A program made the position numbers and the translations under genes. This document shows, in pieces, positions 1 through 9,059 of a DNA stretch of 64,000 bases. Each line of letters opens with the position of its first letter. Within the stretch, counting starts at the first letter, position 1. A model generated the notes under the pieces. It did not search any database and was not told where the DNA came from. It was given only the letters and a program-made list of their open reading frames with translations. Source of the DNA: Halomonas sp. 7T (lineage in GTDB: Bacteria; Pseudomonadota; Gammaproteobacteria; Pseudomonadales; Halomonadaceae); the NCBI RefSeq assembly GCF_025643255.1, contig NZ_CP087112.1, positions 1,860,001 to 1,924,000 of the forward strand, written 5' to 3'.

Positions 1-1
1 C

Positions 2-574
2 TGTGAGCGTTTGCTCTCTTCACTGCCTGAGACCACGGCAGAAATTATTGATCCGCTGACACTATCGCTACCCGCAGCATTCAAGCCGCATTTTTCCTAT
101 GCAAAAAAAGAGGTTCCCGATGACCTCGAAGCCCTGGCTAGCAAAATTGAACAAGCCGATGGCTACGTGATGGTCAGCCCAGAATATAACCACTCCATGA
201 GTCCGGCGCTAAGCCATTTGCTAAATCATTTTGGCGCGTCACTGTTTGCATTTAAGCCCAGCGCCATCGTGACTTACTCCATGGGGCAATGGGGAGGCAC
301 ACGCGCTGCAGTAGGTATGCGCACCTTTCTATCGGAGTTGGGTTGTTTACCCGTATCCGCAATGATCCATATCCCCAAAGCGCAAGAAGCGCTGAATGAC
401 AATGGGCAATTCGCCCAGGAACAGGAACGCTGGGAAAGCTATTTTGGCCGCACGCTAGGCCAACTAACCTGGTGGGCAGACGCGGCCAAAGCGCACAAAG
501 CCGAACAAGACCCTAAAACGCTATCACCAGCGTTTAAACAATCGCCCGCTCAACGCAATGCACCGCGCGACTAG
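2..574 (+). CDS. NAD(P)H-dependent FMN reductase family protein (5' partial)
   Basis: Flavodoxin-fold NAD(P)H:FMN/quinone reductase, expected to be cytosolic and to bind FMN. The frame is open from the left edge, so the N-terminal glycine/serine-rich phosphate loop (normally G-S-x-R) lies outside the window and no true start is visible. The family signature SPEYNHSMSPALSHLLNH is clear, followed by a conserved GQWGGTRA stretch. About 190 residues are visible. The tail after the fold is polar and Ala/Lys-rich. It stands alone, with the small CC-motif gene 87 bp downstream on the same strand. The physiological substrate cannot be told from sequence. Confidence 0.85.
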   Translation, partial: CERLLSSLPETTAEIIDPLTLSLPAAFKPHFSYAKKEVPDDLEALASKIEQADGYVMVSPEYNHSMSPALSHLLNHFGASLFAFKPSAIVTYSMGQWGGTRAAVGMRTFLSELGCLPVSAMIHIPKAQEALNDNGQFAQEQERWESYFGRTLGQLTWWADAAKAHKAEQDPKTLSPAFKQSPAQRNAPRD

Positions 575-661
575 TACGCTTAACAACGGCCTATTGGCAA
601 CTCGACATCCCAGCAGACCTTAGCCAACGCGCTCAGACTGAAACAACTTGCGGAGTGGGCC

Positions 662-967
662 ATGAAAGATGTCATTGATATCGATAGCAACGCCGTGGAG
701 TTCATTAAACAGCAAGGCAGCGTCGTCACTGTCCGCCTCTCCCCCCGTCATGGCTGCTGCGGTGGCCTCGCGAATCTGGCAGTGGCTGAAACGCGGCTGC
801 CAGATGATGTCCATTACTATTTGCACCATACTCAAGATGGTATTTCGATCTATATACACCCTGACCTAGCGGCTCAAGGGCTGCGCATTGGTGTTGAAGG
901 CTGGTGGAAGTTGCGCCACCTGTATGTGGATGGCTCAGCCCTGCAGCTGGGGCACGCGAATACATAG
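662..967 (+). CDS. Small CC-motif protein (HesB/IscA-like CC/Se family)
   Basis: A 101-residue protein preceded by a GGAG-type ribosome site. It has the pattern RHGCCGG with adjacent Cys32-Cys33, followed by an all-beta-looking region and IHPDLAAQGLRIGVEGWW near the C-terminus. This matches the small CC/Se family, in which one of the two cysteines is selenocysteine in some bacteria; here both are ordinary Cys codons. The family is distantly HesB-like and its function is not established, though a redox or metal/sulfur-binding role is plausible. Its last 33 bp overlap tail-to-tail with the MFS gene on the other strand. Confidence 0.7.
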   Translation: MKDVIDIDSNAVEFIKQQGSVVTVRLSPRHGCCGGLANLAVAETRLPDDVHYYLHHTQDGISIYIHPDLAAQGLRIGVEGWWKLRHLYVDGSALQLGHANT

Positions 968-2095
968 CAACACTAGCGTCGCGCCCAGCATTAACAGGGC
1001 CGTTAGCCACAGCGCACTGGCACCACTTTGCTCTATCAGCAGGCCAAACAGCAGGGGTGCGAATGCTTGTGAAGCACGTGCCGGGGCAATAATCAGCCCT
1101 TGCCGGCGCCCAAATCCTTTGGGGCCAAATAGCGCCAGCGGTAATGTACCAGACGCAATGGTCATCATGCCGTTACCTGCGCCATGCAGTAACGCAAAAC
1201 CGGCGGCGGGCATACCAACGGCCGTTAACAATGCGGCGCCTAACGGGTGCAGCGTGGTGGCCACGCGTGCGGCTACCAGCGGATGCAAATGGCGAAGCAG
1301 CGCAAACTCACCCAGCCGTGCCGCCACCTGGGCAGGACCCACTAAGGCAGCGGCGGCCACTGCCACCGAAAGCGATACGCCGGTTTCCTGCAAAAGTCTA
1401 GGCAGATGAGCCGCCATCGCCGTTGAGACAAACCAGCCCGCGGCAAACACATAGGCTAATAACATCATCGCCAGGCGAGGACGCTCCGGCGGCGGTGCCG
1501 ATTTGTCGTCATCTTGCTGGGCCGCACTATCAGTTGCTTTGGTCAGGCGAGTATTCAGTGGCAGGCCTACTAAGATATGCAGCATGGCCCAGACCCCGCA
1601 GGCTGTACGCCAACCGAGTTCATTTTCCAGCCAGGCTGTGAGCGGCCAACCCACCGTGCTGGCAAATCCAGCAACCAACGTAACACCGGTAATCGACGCC
1701 CTGGCTTGACGCCCTAATAATCGGCCTAAGGTGGCAAAAGCAGCATCGTATAGCCCCATCGCCATCCCAACCCCCGTCACCAGCCAAGCAAGGATTAGCG
1801 AGGGCACCCCCTGAGACACGGCCATTATGCCAAGACCCAGTGCCATTACCCCGTTCGAGGCCATCAACACGCCTCGCCCGCCTTGCCTGTCGATCCATCG
1901 ACCAACAGAAGGCCCGAGTATCGCCGTCAGCAGCAAAGCCGCTGAAAACGCACCAAATACCCAGCTGGTTGAGATGCCTAACTCTTGTGCTATCGGCACT
2001 GCAAGAATGGCGGGCAGATAATAGCTTGAGGCCCAGGCAAGGGTTTGTGCACTGCCTAAGGTGAGCGTTAAGCCAAACCTGGGCGAGCGAGTCAT
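935..2095 (-). CDS. MFS transporter downstream of arsJ
   Basis: A 386-residue inner-membrane major facilitator with about 12 hydrophobic segments and the loop 2-3 motif GPSVGRWIDRQGGRG. A charged central loop (residues about 185-205, DSAAQQDDDKSAPPPERP) separates the two six-helix halves. Its ATG overlaps the arsJ stop in an ATGA (2092-2095), so it is translationally coupled to arsJ and is the last gene of the GAPDH-arsJ unit. The substrate is unknown. An arsenic-related or metabolite export role would be guilt by association only. Confidence 0.85.
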   Translation of the reverse strand: MTRSPRFGLTLTLGSAQTLAWASSYYLPAILAVPIAQELGISTSWVFGAFSAALLLTAILGPSVGRWIDRQGGRGVLMASNGVMALGLGIMAVSQGVPSLILAWLVTGVGMAMGLYDAAFATLGRLLGRQARASITGVTLVAGFASTVGWPLTAWLENELGWRTACGVWAMLHILVGLPLNTRLTKATDSAAQQDDDKSAPPPERPRLAMMLLAYVFAAGWFVSTAMAAHLPRLLQETGVSLSVAVAAAALVGPAQVAARLGEFALLRHLHPLVAARVATTLHPLGAALLTAVGMPAAGFALLHGAGNGMMTIASGTLPLALFGPKGFGRRQGLIIAPARASQAFAPLLFGLLIEQSGASALWLTALLMLGATLVLLCIRVPQLQG

Positions 2096-3327
2096 GCGGC
2101 TTGTCTAGGCAGTGCCAGTGCCATCACTGAACTGGCCGCCACTAAGGCCGCCGATACCCAAAGACAAGCGCTCAATCCGTAAGCCATATACAACCAGCCT
2201 GACAGCAAGGTTCCTACCAAACGCCCCATGGCATTGGCCATATAGTAAAAACCGACATCCATCGAGACGCCATCGGCACGGGCGTAGTGAACGATGAGAT
2301 AGCTATGCCAGCTGGAGTTAATCGCGAATAGCACCCCAAACGCTAAAAGCCCGACCACTAGCCAGCCCACCTGCGCCAGCGGCAGCATCGCCAGGGCAAT
2401 CGCTAACACTGCCAAAGCCGCTGCCCAGCCAGCAGTGAGCGCGCGGGCATCCCCTTTAATCAACCGAGTCAGCTTAGGTGCCTGGGTTTGTACGCCGCCA
2501 TAGCCAATAATCCACGCTGCCAGCAATCCGCCTACCGTCCAGTGGGTCCAGCCATGCTGGTCATATAAAAACACTGGCAACGCTACTACGAACCAAACAT
2601 CCCTTGAAGCAAACAAGCAAAAGCGCGCCGCCGAAAGCACATTGATGGCACGGGATTTTGAGAAAATCTCCGAAAACTTGGGCTTTACCTTCTGGCGCCC
2701 TAAATCTGCCTTTAAGCGCCACAGAGAGAGCATCAGCACTGCGCTAAGCATCACCGCCATGGCAATGACCGCACCGCGGAAACCAATCAGCGTTAACAGC
2801 ACCCCACCAACGAAAAAGCCCAGGCCTTTCAGTGCATTTTTAGAACCGGTCAGCATCGCTACCCAGCGGTACAGCGCGCTATTGGCGTTGGCACTCTCTT
2901 TAGGTACCAGCACTTTGACGGCACTTTTAGCGCTCATTTTGTTTAAGTCTTTGGCAATACCAGACAGCGCCTGCGCCGCCATCACCCACACCACCGTGAG
3001 CATCCCAGCAGGCACCATGAGCATGGCAAGCGCCATAATCTGCAGTCCCAGTCCCACGTTCATCGTGCGGTTCAAGCCCAACCGTGCGCCGAGCCAGCCG
3101 CCAATCAGGTTAGTCACCACACCAAAGGCTTCGTAAAATAGAAACAGCATGGCGATTTGCAGCGGCGAGTAACCTAGCTGGTGAAAATACATCACTACCA
3201 ACATGCGCAGCGCGCCATCGGTAATGGTAAATGCCCAGTAGTTGCCGGTGATCAGCATGTATTGGCGCACCTCGAAAGGTAGCGCCTTAATACGGGCCTG
3301 CATATTCAGCAAGGGTGAATCAGCCAC
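2092..3327 (-). CDS. arsJ: Organoarsenical efflux MFS transporter ArsJ
   Basis: ArsJ exports 1-arseno-3-phosphoglycerate, the unstable product made when GAPDH uses arsenate in place of phosphate. The 411-residue protein begins with the typical ArsJ N-terminus ([19 protein letters not shown]) and contains the conserved [19 protein letters not shown] stretch. It has about 11-12 membrane segments. The start is GTG at 3327, inside the last codons of the GAPDH gene (8-bp overlap, GTGGCTGA), with AGGTGAG just upstream as ribosome site. Direct coupling with GAPDH is the known diagnostic arrangement for this resistance pair. No arsR is present nearby. Confidence 0.93.
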   Translation of the reverse strand: MADSPLLNMQARIKALPFEVRQYMLITGNYWAFTITDGALRMLVVMYFHQLGYSPLQIAMLFLFYEAFGVVTNLIGGWLGARLGLNRTMNVGLGLQIMALAMLMVPAGMLTVVWVMAAQALSGIAKDLNKMSAKSAVKVLVPKESANANSALYRWVAMLTGSKNALKGLGFFVGGVLLTLIGFRGAVIAMAVMLSAVLMLSLWRLKADLGRQKVKPKFSEIFSKSRAINVLSAARFCLFASRDVWFVVALPVFLYDQHGWTHWTVGGLLAAWIIGYGGVQTQAPKLTRLIKGDARALTAGWAAALAVLAIALAMLPLAQVGWLVVGLLAFGVLFAINSSWHSYLIVHYARADGVSMDVGFYYMANAMGRLVGTLLSGWLYMAYGLSACLWVSAALVAASSVMALALPRQAA

Positions 3328-4351
3328 GGCTCACCTGCTCAGTGCCGACCATCAGCGCCAGCTCAGCCGTACGATTAGCGTAACCCCACTCGTTGTCATA
3401 CCAAGCGTAAAGCTTCAGCTGAGTACCGTTGACCACCATGGTGGAAAGCGCATCGATAATGGAGCTGCGTGGATCGGTGCGATAATCAATCGATACCAGT
3501 GGGCGCTCTTCGTAACCTAAAACCCCCTTCAGGGCGCCTTCTGCCGCGTCTTTCAGCGCTTGGTTCACTTCCTCAACAGTCACGTCCTTTTCTAGCTCAA
3601 ACACCATATCGGTGAGCGATGCGTTAGCCAGCGGTACGCGAATCGCATGACCATTCAGCTTGCCTTCCAACTCAGGGAAAATTGCAGTAATCGCTTTCGC
3701 GGAGCCCGTTGTTGTTGGTATCAAGCTCATGCCACAGGCGCGGGCACGGCGTAGATCCTTATGCGGGGCGTCTAGAATCGTTTGGGTATTGGTAATGTCG
3801 TGTACCGTGGTCATTGAGCCATGACGAATGCCGAAGGTTTCCTGAATCACTTTCACCACGGGCGCCAAACAGTTGGTCGTGCAGCTAGCAGCAGTCACGA
3901 TTCGATGCTGGGCGGGATCATAAAGATGATCGTTAACGCCTACCACCACGTTCAGCACACTGGCTTCTTTTATAGGCGCACTGACCACCACGCGGGCAAC
4001 ACCTTGATCCAGAAACGCTTGAAGCTTGGCGGTATCCTTCATTTTGCCCGAGCATTCAATGACTACGTCGCACGCGGACCAATCGCTATCGGCAATCGCT
4101 TTATTGGCGCTAAACGCGACAGATTGATCATCTAAAATAATCGTGTCGTCAGATACGGTAATCCCTTTACCAGGCGACCAGTGACCGTGTACCGAGTCAA
4201 ACTCTAATAAGTGTGCAAACGTTGCCGCATCCCCGCCGGGGTCATTAATACGAATAAGCTCAACAGCCCCTGCTTCAACCTCAGCCCACAGGCTGCGCAG
4301 TGCCAGACGACCAATACGACCAAACCCGTTAATACCGATACGTAATGCCAT
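3320..4351 (-). CDS. gap: ArsJ-associated glyceraldehyde-3-phosphate dehydrogenase
   Basis: A 343-residue GAPDH. It has an N-terminal NAD fold ([19 protein letters not shown]), the catalytic cysteine in [10 protein letters not shown] (residue about 155), and the C-terminal [11 protein letters not shown]. In this context it most likely makes 1-arseno-3-phosphoglycerate from glyceraldehyde 3-phosphate and arsenate, handing it to the coupled ArsJ exporter. A conventional glycolytic role cannot be excluded from sequence, but such enzymes are not usually fused in an operon with arsJ. It is first in the leftward unit and is separated from pstB by a terminator and a promoter-like region. Confidence 0.92.
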   Translation of the reverse strand: MALRIGINGFGRIGRLALRSLWAEVEAGAVELIRINDPGGDAATFAHLLEFDSVHGHWSPGKGITVSDDTIILDDQSVAFSANKAIADSDWSACDVVIECSGKMKDTAKLQAFLDQGVARVVVSAPIKEASVLNVVVGVNDHLYDPAQHRIVTAASCTTNCLAPVVKVIQETFGIRHGSMTTVHDITNTQTILDAPHKDLRRARACGMSLIPTTTGSAKAITAIFPELEGKLNGHAIRVPLANASLTDMVFELEKDVTVEEVNQALKDAAEGALKGVLGYEERPLVSIDYRTDPRSSIIDALSTMVVNGTQLKLYAWYDNEWGYANRTAELALMVGTEQVSRG

Positions 4352-4364
4352 GGAGCCACCCTCT

Positions 4365-4394
4365 TTATAAACAGTGCAAAAATCTTAACGTCAA
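4365..4394 (-). promoter_or_regulatory. Putative promoter of the GAPDH-arsJ-MFS operon
   Basis: On the minus strand TTGACG (4394-4389) is followed by 18 bp and TTATAA (4370-4365), a reasonable sigma-70 promoter that would start transcription just upstream of the GAPDH ATG at 4351. An alternating AT tract (GCATATATATAC, 4406-4417) lies just upstream of the -35. It could be a regulator site, but I cannot assign it to ArsR. Confidence 0.5.
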
Positions 4395-4421
4395 TATACG
4401 AAAAAGCATATATATACAGCT

Positions 4422-4462
4422 AAAAAAACTGCCTGCAAAGCCGCTGATGCGAGTCTGCAGGC
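4422..4462 (-). terminator. Rho-independent terminator after pstB
   Basis: GCCTGCA (4462-4456, minus strand) pairs with TGCAGGC (4437-4431) and is followed by a T-run (AGTTTTTTTAG). It lies directly after the pstB stop and insulates the GAPDH-arsJ unit from pst readthrough. Confidence 0.75.
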
Positions 4463-4470
4463 GCGTTTGG

Positions 4471-5310
4471 TTAACCGTAACGACCGGAAATATAGTCTTC
4501 GGTTTTCTTCTGTGCCGGGGTTGAGAACATCACCTTAGTATCGTTGTACTCGATGATCTCCCCTAGGTGGAAAAATGCCGTGTAGTCCGCTACCCGTGCA
4601 GCCTGCTGCATATTGTGCGTCACAGTAATAATGGTGAACTGCTCTTTCAGCTTATCCATCAGATCTTCGATGGTGGCCGTGGAGATTGGGTCCAGGGCTG
4701 ACGTCGGTTCATCCATCAAAATAACGTCCGGCTGTACCGCAATGGCACGAGCAATACACAAACGCTGCTGCTGACCGCCGGATAGTGAAGTGCCGGGTTC
4801 CTGTAGCTTATCTTTGACTTCGTTCCACAGGCCTGCATCACGCAGAGCTTTTTCAACCAGCTCATCCTGCTCCGCCTTGCGACTTACTAAGTCATGCATA
4901 CGTGGGGCGTAGGCAATGTTTTCATAGATAGATTTCGGAAACGGGTTCGGCTTCTGGAACACCATCCCCACCCGGCGGCGTAGCGCTACCTCATCCATTT
5001 TTGCAGCGTTCACATCACGGCCGTCCATTTCGACCAAGCCCTCTGTGTGCACGCTAGGGATCAAGTCATTCATGCGATTTAAGCAGCGCAAAAAGGTCGA
5101 CTTACCGCACCCCGAAGGGCCAATCAGCGCCGTCACGTTCTTCTGGAACAGATCGATGTTCAGACCTTTCAGGGCTTGGCTCTTGCCGTACCACAGGTTG
5201 AGGTCGCGAACGCGAATGCTAAGATCATGACACGCTTTTTCATTGCGCGTGTAAGGCTGGCCAACTTCTGGGCTCGACTTATAAACGGCTTCAGGCATTT
5301 GAGCACTCAT
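4471..5310 (-). CDS. pstB: Phosphate ABC transporter ATP-binding protein PstB
   Basis: Cytoplasmic ATPase of the high-affinity phosphate importer PstSCAB. The 279-residue form starts at ATG 5310, preceded by AAGGA; an upstream in-frame start would add 24 residues that run back into pstA and lack family similarity. Visible motifs are Walker [10 protein letters not shown], signature LSGGQQQR, Walker [13 protein letters not shown] and the switch His in VTHNM. It follows pstA by 25 bp and ends the operon. No phoU follows, unlike in E. coli. Confidence 0.97.
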   Translation of the reverse strand: MSAQMPEAVYKSSPEVGQPYTRNEKACHDLSIRVRDLNLWYGKSQALKGLNIDLFQKNVTALIGPSGCGKSTFLRCLNRMNDLIPSVHTEGLVEMDGRDVNAAKMDEVALRRRVGMVFQKPNPFPKSIYENIAYAPRMHDLVSRKAEQDELVEKALRDAGLWNEVKDKLQEPGTSLSGGQQQRLCIARAIAVQPDVILMDEPTSALDPISTATIEDLMDKLKEQFTIITVTHNMQQAARVADYTAFFHLGEIIEYNDTKVMFSTPAQKKTEDYISGRYG

Positions 5311-5335
5311 ATTGAATTCCTTAGAGACGAAAAAC

Positions 5336-6505
5336 CTACCAGCGGCGTTCGAATTTCTTGCGCAGCAAAACAGCTGAGGCATTTAAAGAGATTAGCACTG
5401 CCAAAAGCACTAAAATGCCGCCGGCGGTTTTCTCTACGAAGGCGCGATCAGGCTCACCTGACCAAGTAAATACCTGTGCGGGCATTACCGTTGCCGCTTC
5501 TGTAAAGGAAGCGGTTACATCGGGAATAAACGCCACCATGCCAACAATAATCAACGGCGCCGTCTCCCCCATCGCTTGTGCTAAACCAATGATCGATCCC
5601 GTCATAATGCCGGGCATGGCCAGTGGCAGCACATGGTCTTTTACCACTTGCCAGCGGGAGCAACCTACCCCAAACGCCGCATGACGAATCGACTCTGGAA
5701 CACTACGTAGCGCCGTACGCGTTGAAATGATGATCACCGGCAGCGTCATCAGCGCTAGCGTCATACCGCCGACTAAAGGCGTTGATCGCGGTACACCAAA
5801 AAAGTTAATAAAGATTGCAAGGCCAAGTAAACCAAACAAGATAGAAGGAATAGCCGCCAAGTTATTAATGTTGATTTCAATTAACTGGGTAAGACGATTA
5901 TCCGGCGCAAACTCTTCAAGGTAGATGGCCGTCATCACACCAATCGGAAAGGCAATGGCTAAGGTAACGATCATCGTCATGATCGTACCCACAACCGCTG
6001 ACATGATACCGGCAAGCTCGGCCATCTTAGAGTCACCCCGGGCAAAGAACCCCGAGTTAAACCTCATCTCAATCTGACCACTGGCAACAAGGCGATCAAT
6101 TTCTGCCATGTCATCTGCATCAAGTCGGCGAGCACGGTTTCCTTTCAGATACTGATCAACTTCAGCACTCGCTAACACCCAGCGCGTTTCGGACGTACCT
6201 AACAGCGAAGGATCGTTGCGCATTTCAAGTGGAATAACGCGAACGACGCTTCGGCTGACGATGCTGGATAGGTCTCTATCAATAGCAGCGCGTCCAGAGC
6301 GCGAAGCTTCTTCGCTATAGTTGATTTCAACATTCACCATCGCCTGCTTGAAAGCCGGCAACCCTTTGCTAAGCATGTCGGCGAAGAAGATCAACAGGAA
6401 TGTCGCTGCTAACGCGAGCGCACCCATCGCGTAATACTTCAAGCGCATGGATTTGCGGTGGCGGCCCTTGAGCTGCTGGCTGATCTGATCGAACGAATCA
6501 TTCAT
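5336..6505 (-). CDS. pstA: Phosphate ABC transporter permease PstA
   Basis: Inner-membrane permease that pairs with PstC. At 389 residues it is longer than E. coli PstA (about 296), because of an N-terminal cytoplasmic stretch and a soluble loop of about 120 residues after the first membrane helix (about 25-47). The permease core with six helices starts near residue 160 and contains the EAA-type loop ([24 protein letters not shown], given here in part). This long-loop form is common in marine gammaproteobacteria. It lies between pstC (15-bp gap) and pstB. Confidence 0.95.
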   Translation of the reverse strand: MNDSFDQISQQLKGRHRKSMRLKYYAMGALALAATFLLIFFADMLSKGLPAFKQAMVNVEINYSEEASRSGRAAIDRDLSSIVSRSVVRVIPLEMRNDPSLLGTSETRWVLASAEVDQYLKGNRARRLDADDMAEIDRLVASGQIEMRFNSGFFARGDSKMAELAGIMSAVVGTIMTMIVTLAIAFPIGVMTAIYLEEFAPDNRLTQLIEININNLAAIPSILFGLLGLAIFINFFGVPRSTPLVGGMTLALMTLPVIIISTRTALRSVPESIRHAAFGVGCSRWQVVKDHVLPLAMPGIMTGSIIGLAQAMGETAPLIIVGMVAFIPDVTASFTEAATVMPAQVFTWSGEPDRAFVEKTAGGILVLLAVLISLNASAVLLRKKFERRW

Positions 6506-6520
6506 TGAGATATCCTGGCG

Positions 6521-7771
6521 TTACAAATTGTTGACGCGATATTTTTCACGGAAGCGACGAATCATGATCACCGACACAAGGTTTAATGACAGCGTCACGA
6601 CAAACAGCACCAGTCCCAGCGCAAAAGCAGAAAGCGTTTCGGCACTCTCAAATTCCAAGTCACCGGTCATTGCAGCCACGATGCGCACCGTAACGGTCGT
6701 CATCTCTTCTAACGGGTTGATAGTGAGATTGGGCCGCATGCCTGCGGCCATTACGACTATCATGGTTTCACCAAGCGCCCTGGACATGCCCAGCAGTGAG
6801 GCGGAAATAATGCCTGGCAACGCAGCAGGAATAACAACATCGCGAATGGTTTCCCCTTTGGTCATACCCAAAGCCAAAGAGCCTTGACGCATGCTGTCAG
6901 GCACCGCATTAATGACGTCATCAGAAAGCGAGGAGATAAAAGGAATGATCATGATGCCCATGACGATCCCGGGCGCTAACGCATTATTGAAAGAAGCATC
7001 TAGACCAACGGAATCAGCCAAACGGACAATGAACGGTGCCACTGTGATCGCCGCGAAAAATCCGTAAACCACGGTAGGGATACCCGCCAGAATCTCCAGC
7101 ATGGGCTTGGCAATCGCGCGAACACGGCTCGGCGCAAATTCCGCCATATAAATCGCAGAGAGCAAACCAACCGGTACAGCCACGGCTAAGGCAATGGCTG
7201 TAATCATGAAGGTACCGGCAAACAGAGGAACTGAACCAAACTCTGCGCCGCCACCGTCACCACGACCCGCCGCGGCTAAAAAGCTGTTGCCCGGCGCCCA
7301 AGTGGTGCCTGTAATAAAGTCCCAGAAGCTATGCATCTGGAAAAAATTGAGCGCCTCTCCAATGATCGAAATTAAAATACCAAGCGTCGTTAGAATGGAG
7401 ATGGTCGCGGCCCCTGCCAGCACCCAACGAATGACCCTTTCAATCGCTTGGCGCGCATGAAAGTTGGCGCGAATCAGCGTCATCCCAGCAAAAAGCCCGA
7501 CAACCGCCACCGCAAGGCTGGCCAAAAGCAGAGGAAACGTGGGAATTTCTGTTCCCATCAACAGCATAACAAACGCGCCTAGCGCGCTGAGCAGTATCGC
7601 AGGGCCCGCCGTTGCCACCACAGCAAACCATGCGTATTGGTCCGGCTGAGCATGCATAGCAGGTCCCGATGCACGAACACGTGTCGCTTTACTACGCCCG
7701 AAGTAAAAGGCTGCAAGCCCCAGCAGCAACAGTACGCTGCAAAATATCAAGAAGAGCTGATTGGTCTGCAT
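6521..7771 (-). CDS. pstC: Phosphate ABC transporter permease PstC
   Basis: A 416-residue inner-membrane permease, again longer than the E. coli protein (about 319 residues) because of an extra N-terminal part with three hydrophobic segments (about 5-24, 48-72, 78-98). The core carries the binding-protein-dependent transport loop (VPDSMRQGSLALGMTKGETI, residues about 290-310). It starts 55 bp downstream of its own Pho box and is separated from pstS by a terminator-like hairpin, so pstCAB can be transcribed independently of pstS. Confidence 0.95.
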   Translation of the reverse strand: MQTNQLFLIFCSVLLLLGLAAFYFGRSKATRVRASGPAMHAQPDQYAWFAVVATAGPAILLSALGAFVMLLMGTEIPTFPLLLASLAVAVVGLFAGMTLIRANFHARQAIERVIRWVLAGAATISILTTLGILISIIGEALNFFQMHSFWDFITGTTWAPGNSFLAAAGRGDGGGAEFGSVPLFAGTFMITAIALAVAVPVGLLSAIYMAEFAPSRVRAIAKPMLEILAGIPTVVYGFFAAITVAPFIVRLADSVGLDASFNNALAPGIVMGIMIIPFISSLSDDVINAVPDSMRQGSLALGMTKGETIRDVVIPAALPGIISASLLGMSRALGETMIVVMAAGMRPNLTINPLEEMTTVTVRIVAAMTGDLEFESAETLSAFALGLVLFVVTLSLNLVSVIMIRRFREKYRVNNL

Positions 7772-7825
7772 CGTTTGCGTCTCAAGTTAGGCAGTGAATC
7801 TACCCAAGCATCTTGCGATAAAGAA

Positions 7826-7843
7826 ATGACAGTAATGTGACAA
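7826..7843 (-). promoter_or_regulatory. Pho box upstream of pstC
   Basis: On the minus strand TTGTCAC-ATTA-CTGTCAT gives two 7-bp half-sites at the 11-bp period of the PhoB consensus CTGTCAT-N4-CTGTCAT. It ends 55 bp before the pstC ATG, where a PhoB-activated promoter would be expected. This indicates phosphate-starvation control of pstCAB separate from pstS. Confidence 0.8.
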
Positions 7844-7881
7844 GCACTTAAAAACGTGCCAATCCTCTGCCCTAAAATAGG

Positions 7882-7909
7882 AAAACCGACGCCACAAGGC
7901 GTCGGTTTT
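7882..7909 (-). terminator. Hairpin between pstS and pstC
   Basis: A perfect 12-bp stem (AAAACCGACGCC / GGCGTCGGTTTT) with a 4-nt loop lies 18 bp after the pstS stop, with a short T-tract on the minus strand. It could end most pstS transcripts or stabilise them at the 3' end, allowing more PstS than permease. The structure is symmetric and could work in both directions. Confidence 0.7.
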
Positions 7910-7927
7910 TATATCTCGCTCAACAGC

Positions 7928-8941
7928 TTACTTGAGGTCTTCAGCGGAAAGCTGCTTACGATCCGCAAGATCAGACTGGACGCGCTGACGCGCTTCTTCA
8001 GTTGGAACAATCAGACCTAAATCCTTCAGCAGGCCATCAGAACCAATCATCATGTCCGATACAAACATATCTGCGTATTCGTACATCACCGGCACTTCTT
8101 CAGCGTGCTGGTTCTTAATGTAGAAGAACATGGAACGAGCAACAGGGTATTCAAAGTTCGAAATTGTATCCGGCGTCGGCTCGACACCATCGATGGTTGA
8201 ACCAATCAATACATCGTCATTCTCTTCAAGGAAAGAGTAGCCAAAAATACCGAATGCCGTGCTGTCCTGTGTTAGACGCTGAACGATCAAGTTGTCGTTC
8301 TCACCCCCGTCAATCCAGCCACCATCAGTACGTACATCCGAGTACTCCTCGTCACCATATTCAGGGAAGTTCGCGGACGCCGTTTCCATGACCAGCTCTT
8401 CAAAAGCGTCACGAGTACCCGATGTCGTGGGCGGTCCTACAATAACGATGTCACGGTCAGGCAACGAAGAGTCAATTTGACTCCAGTTTGTATAGGGGTT
8501 TTCTACCAGCTCACCATCAACCGGCACCAGCTGGGCAACCGCTAAGAAAATTTGCTCACTGGTAACCGGCATTGGCTCGTTATCCGCTGTTTGCGCGAAA
8601 GCGATACCATCGCTACCAATATAGACTTCGGTAATATCGGTAACACCGTTTTCTGCACAGCGCTCAAATTCAGAAACCTTCATACGGCGCGAAGCGTTGG
8701 TGATATCCGGAGTATCAGAACCAATCCCGTTACAGAACAGACGTAATCCACCGCCTGAACCAGTAGATTCAATGACCGGCGTCGGGTAGTTGGTGGTTGC
8801 ACCGAACTCTTCCGCGACAAAGCTAGCAAACGGGTAAACGGTGCTAGAACCAACAATATTGATTTGCTCACGCGCTTGAGCAACACCCGCAACACTCATC
8901 ACAGCTGCTGCTAATACGGTCGTTTTTAGAATACGGTTCAT
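7928..8941 (-). CDS. pstS: Periplasmic phosphate-binding protein PstS
   Basis: Captures phosphate in the periplasm for PstCAB. The start is ATG 8941 with AGGAG eight bases upstream, giving 337 residues. An upstream extension would precede the signal peptide and is rejected. The signal peptide MNRILKTTVLAAAVMSVAGVAQA is visible (given here as one 23-residue hydrophobic leader, cleavage after AQA). Phosphate-loop motifs follow: VGSSTVYPF, ESTGSGGG and TTSGTRDAFEEL. The mature protein is acidic, as in halophile-type periplasmic proteins. It is the first gene of the pst region and has its own Pho box. Confidence 0.96.
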   Translation of the reverse strand: MNRILKTTVLAAAVMSVAGVAQAREQINIVGSSTVYPFASFVAEEFGATTNYPTPVIESTGSGGGLRLFCNGIGSDTPDITNASRRMKVSEFERCAENGVTDITEVYIGSDGIAFAQTADNEPMPVTSEQIFLAVAQLVPVDGELVENPYTNWSQIDSSLPDRDIVIVGPPTTSGTRDAFEELVMETASANFPEYGDEEYSDVRTDGGWIDGGENDNLIVQRLTQDSTAFGIFGYSFLEENDDVLIGSTIDGVEPTPDTISNFEYPVARSMFFYIKNQHAEEVPVMYEYADMFVSDMMIGSDGLLKDLGLIVPTEEARQRVQSDLADRKQLSAEDLK

Positions 8942-9002
8942 ACGAAATACTCCTGTCGATGTAAGGTTTTGGCCTTCGCAGGACGTACTTTGCACTGCTT
9001 CG

Positions 9003-9020
9003 ATGACAACTATATGACAC
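9003..9020 (-). promoter_or_regulatory. Pho box upstream of pstS
   Basis: Minus strand GTGTCAT-ATAG-TTGTCAT: two half-sites close to CTGTCAT at an 11-bp period, 62 bp upstream of the pstS ATG. The -10 element downstream is weak (CAAAGT about 10 bp after the box), as is usual for PhoB-activated promoters. It implies induction by PhoB at low phosphate. Confidence 0.82.
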
Positions 9021-9059
9021 TATGCACCATCACAATTTTTTTAACGCGACGTGCTATGA

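Noticed and set aside
2..574. Flavin reductase as ArsH of the arsenic cluster
   Set aside because: It is on the opposite strand and the visible sequence is a generic FMN reductase without ArsH-specific regions.
888..1409. 173-codon plus-strand ORF opposite the MFS gene
   Set aside because: Shadow of the minus-strand transporter; no ribosome site and low-complexity Ala/Pro/Ser composition.
4406..4417. Alternating AT tract as an ArsR operator
   Set aside because: It does not form the expected imperfect 12-2-12 repeat, and no arsR gene is nearby.
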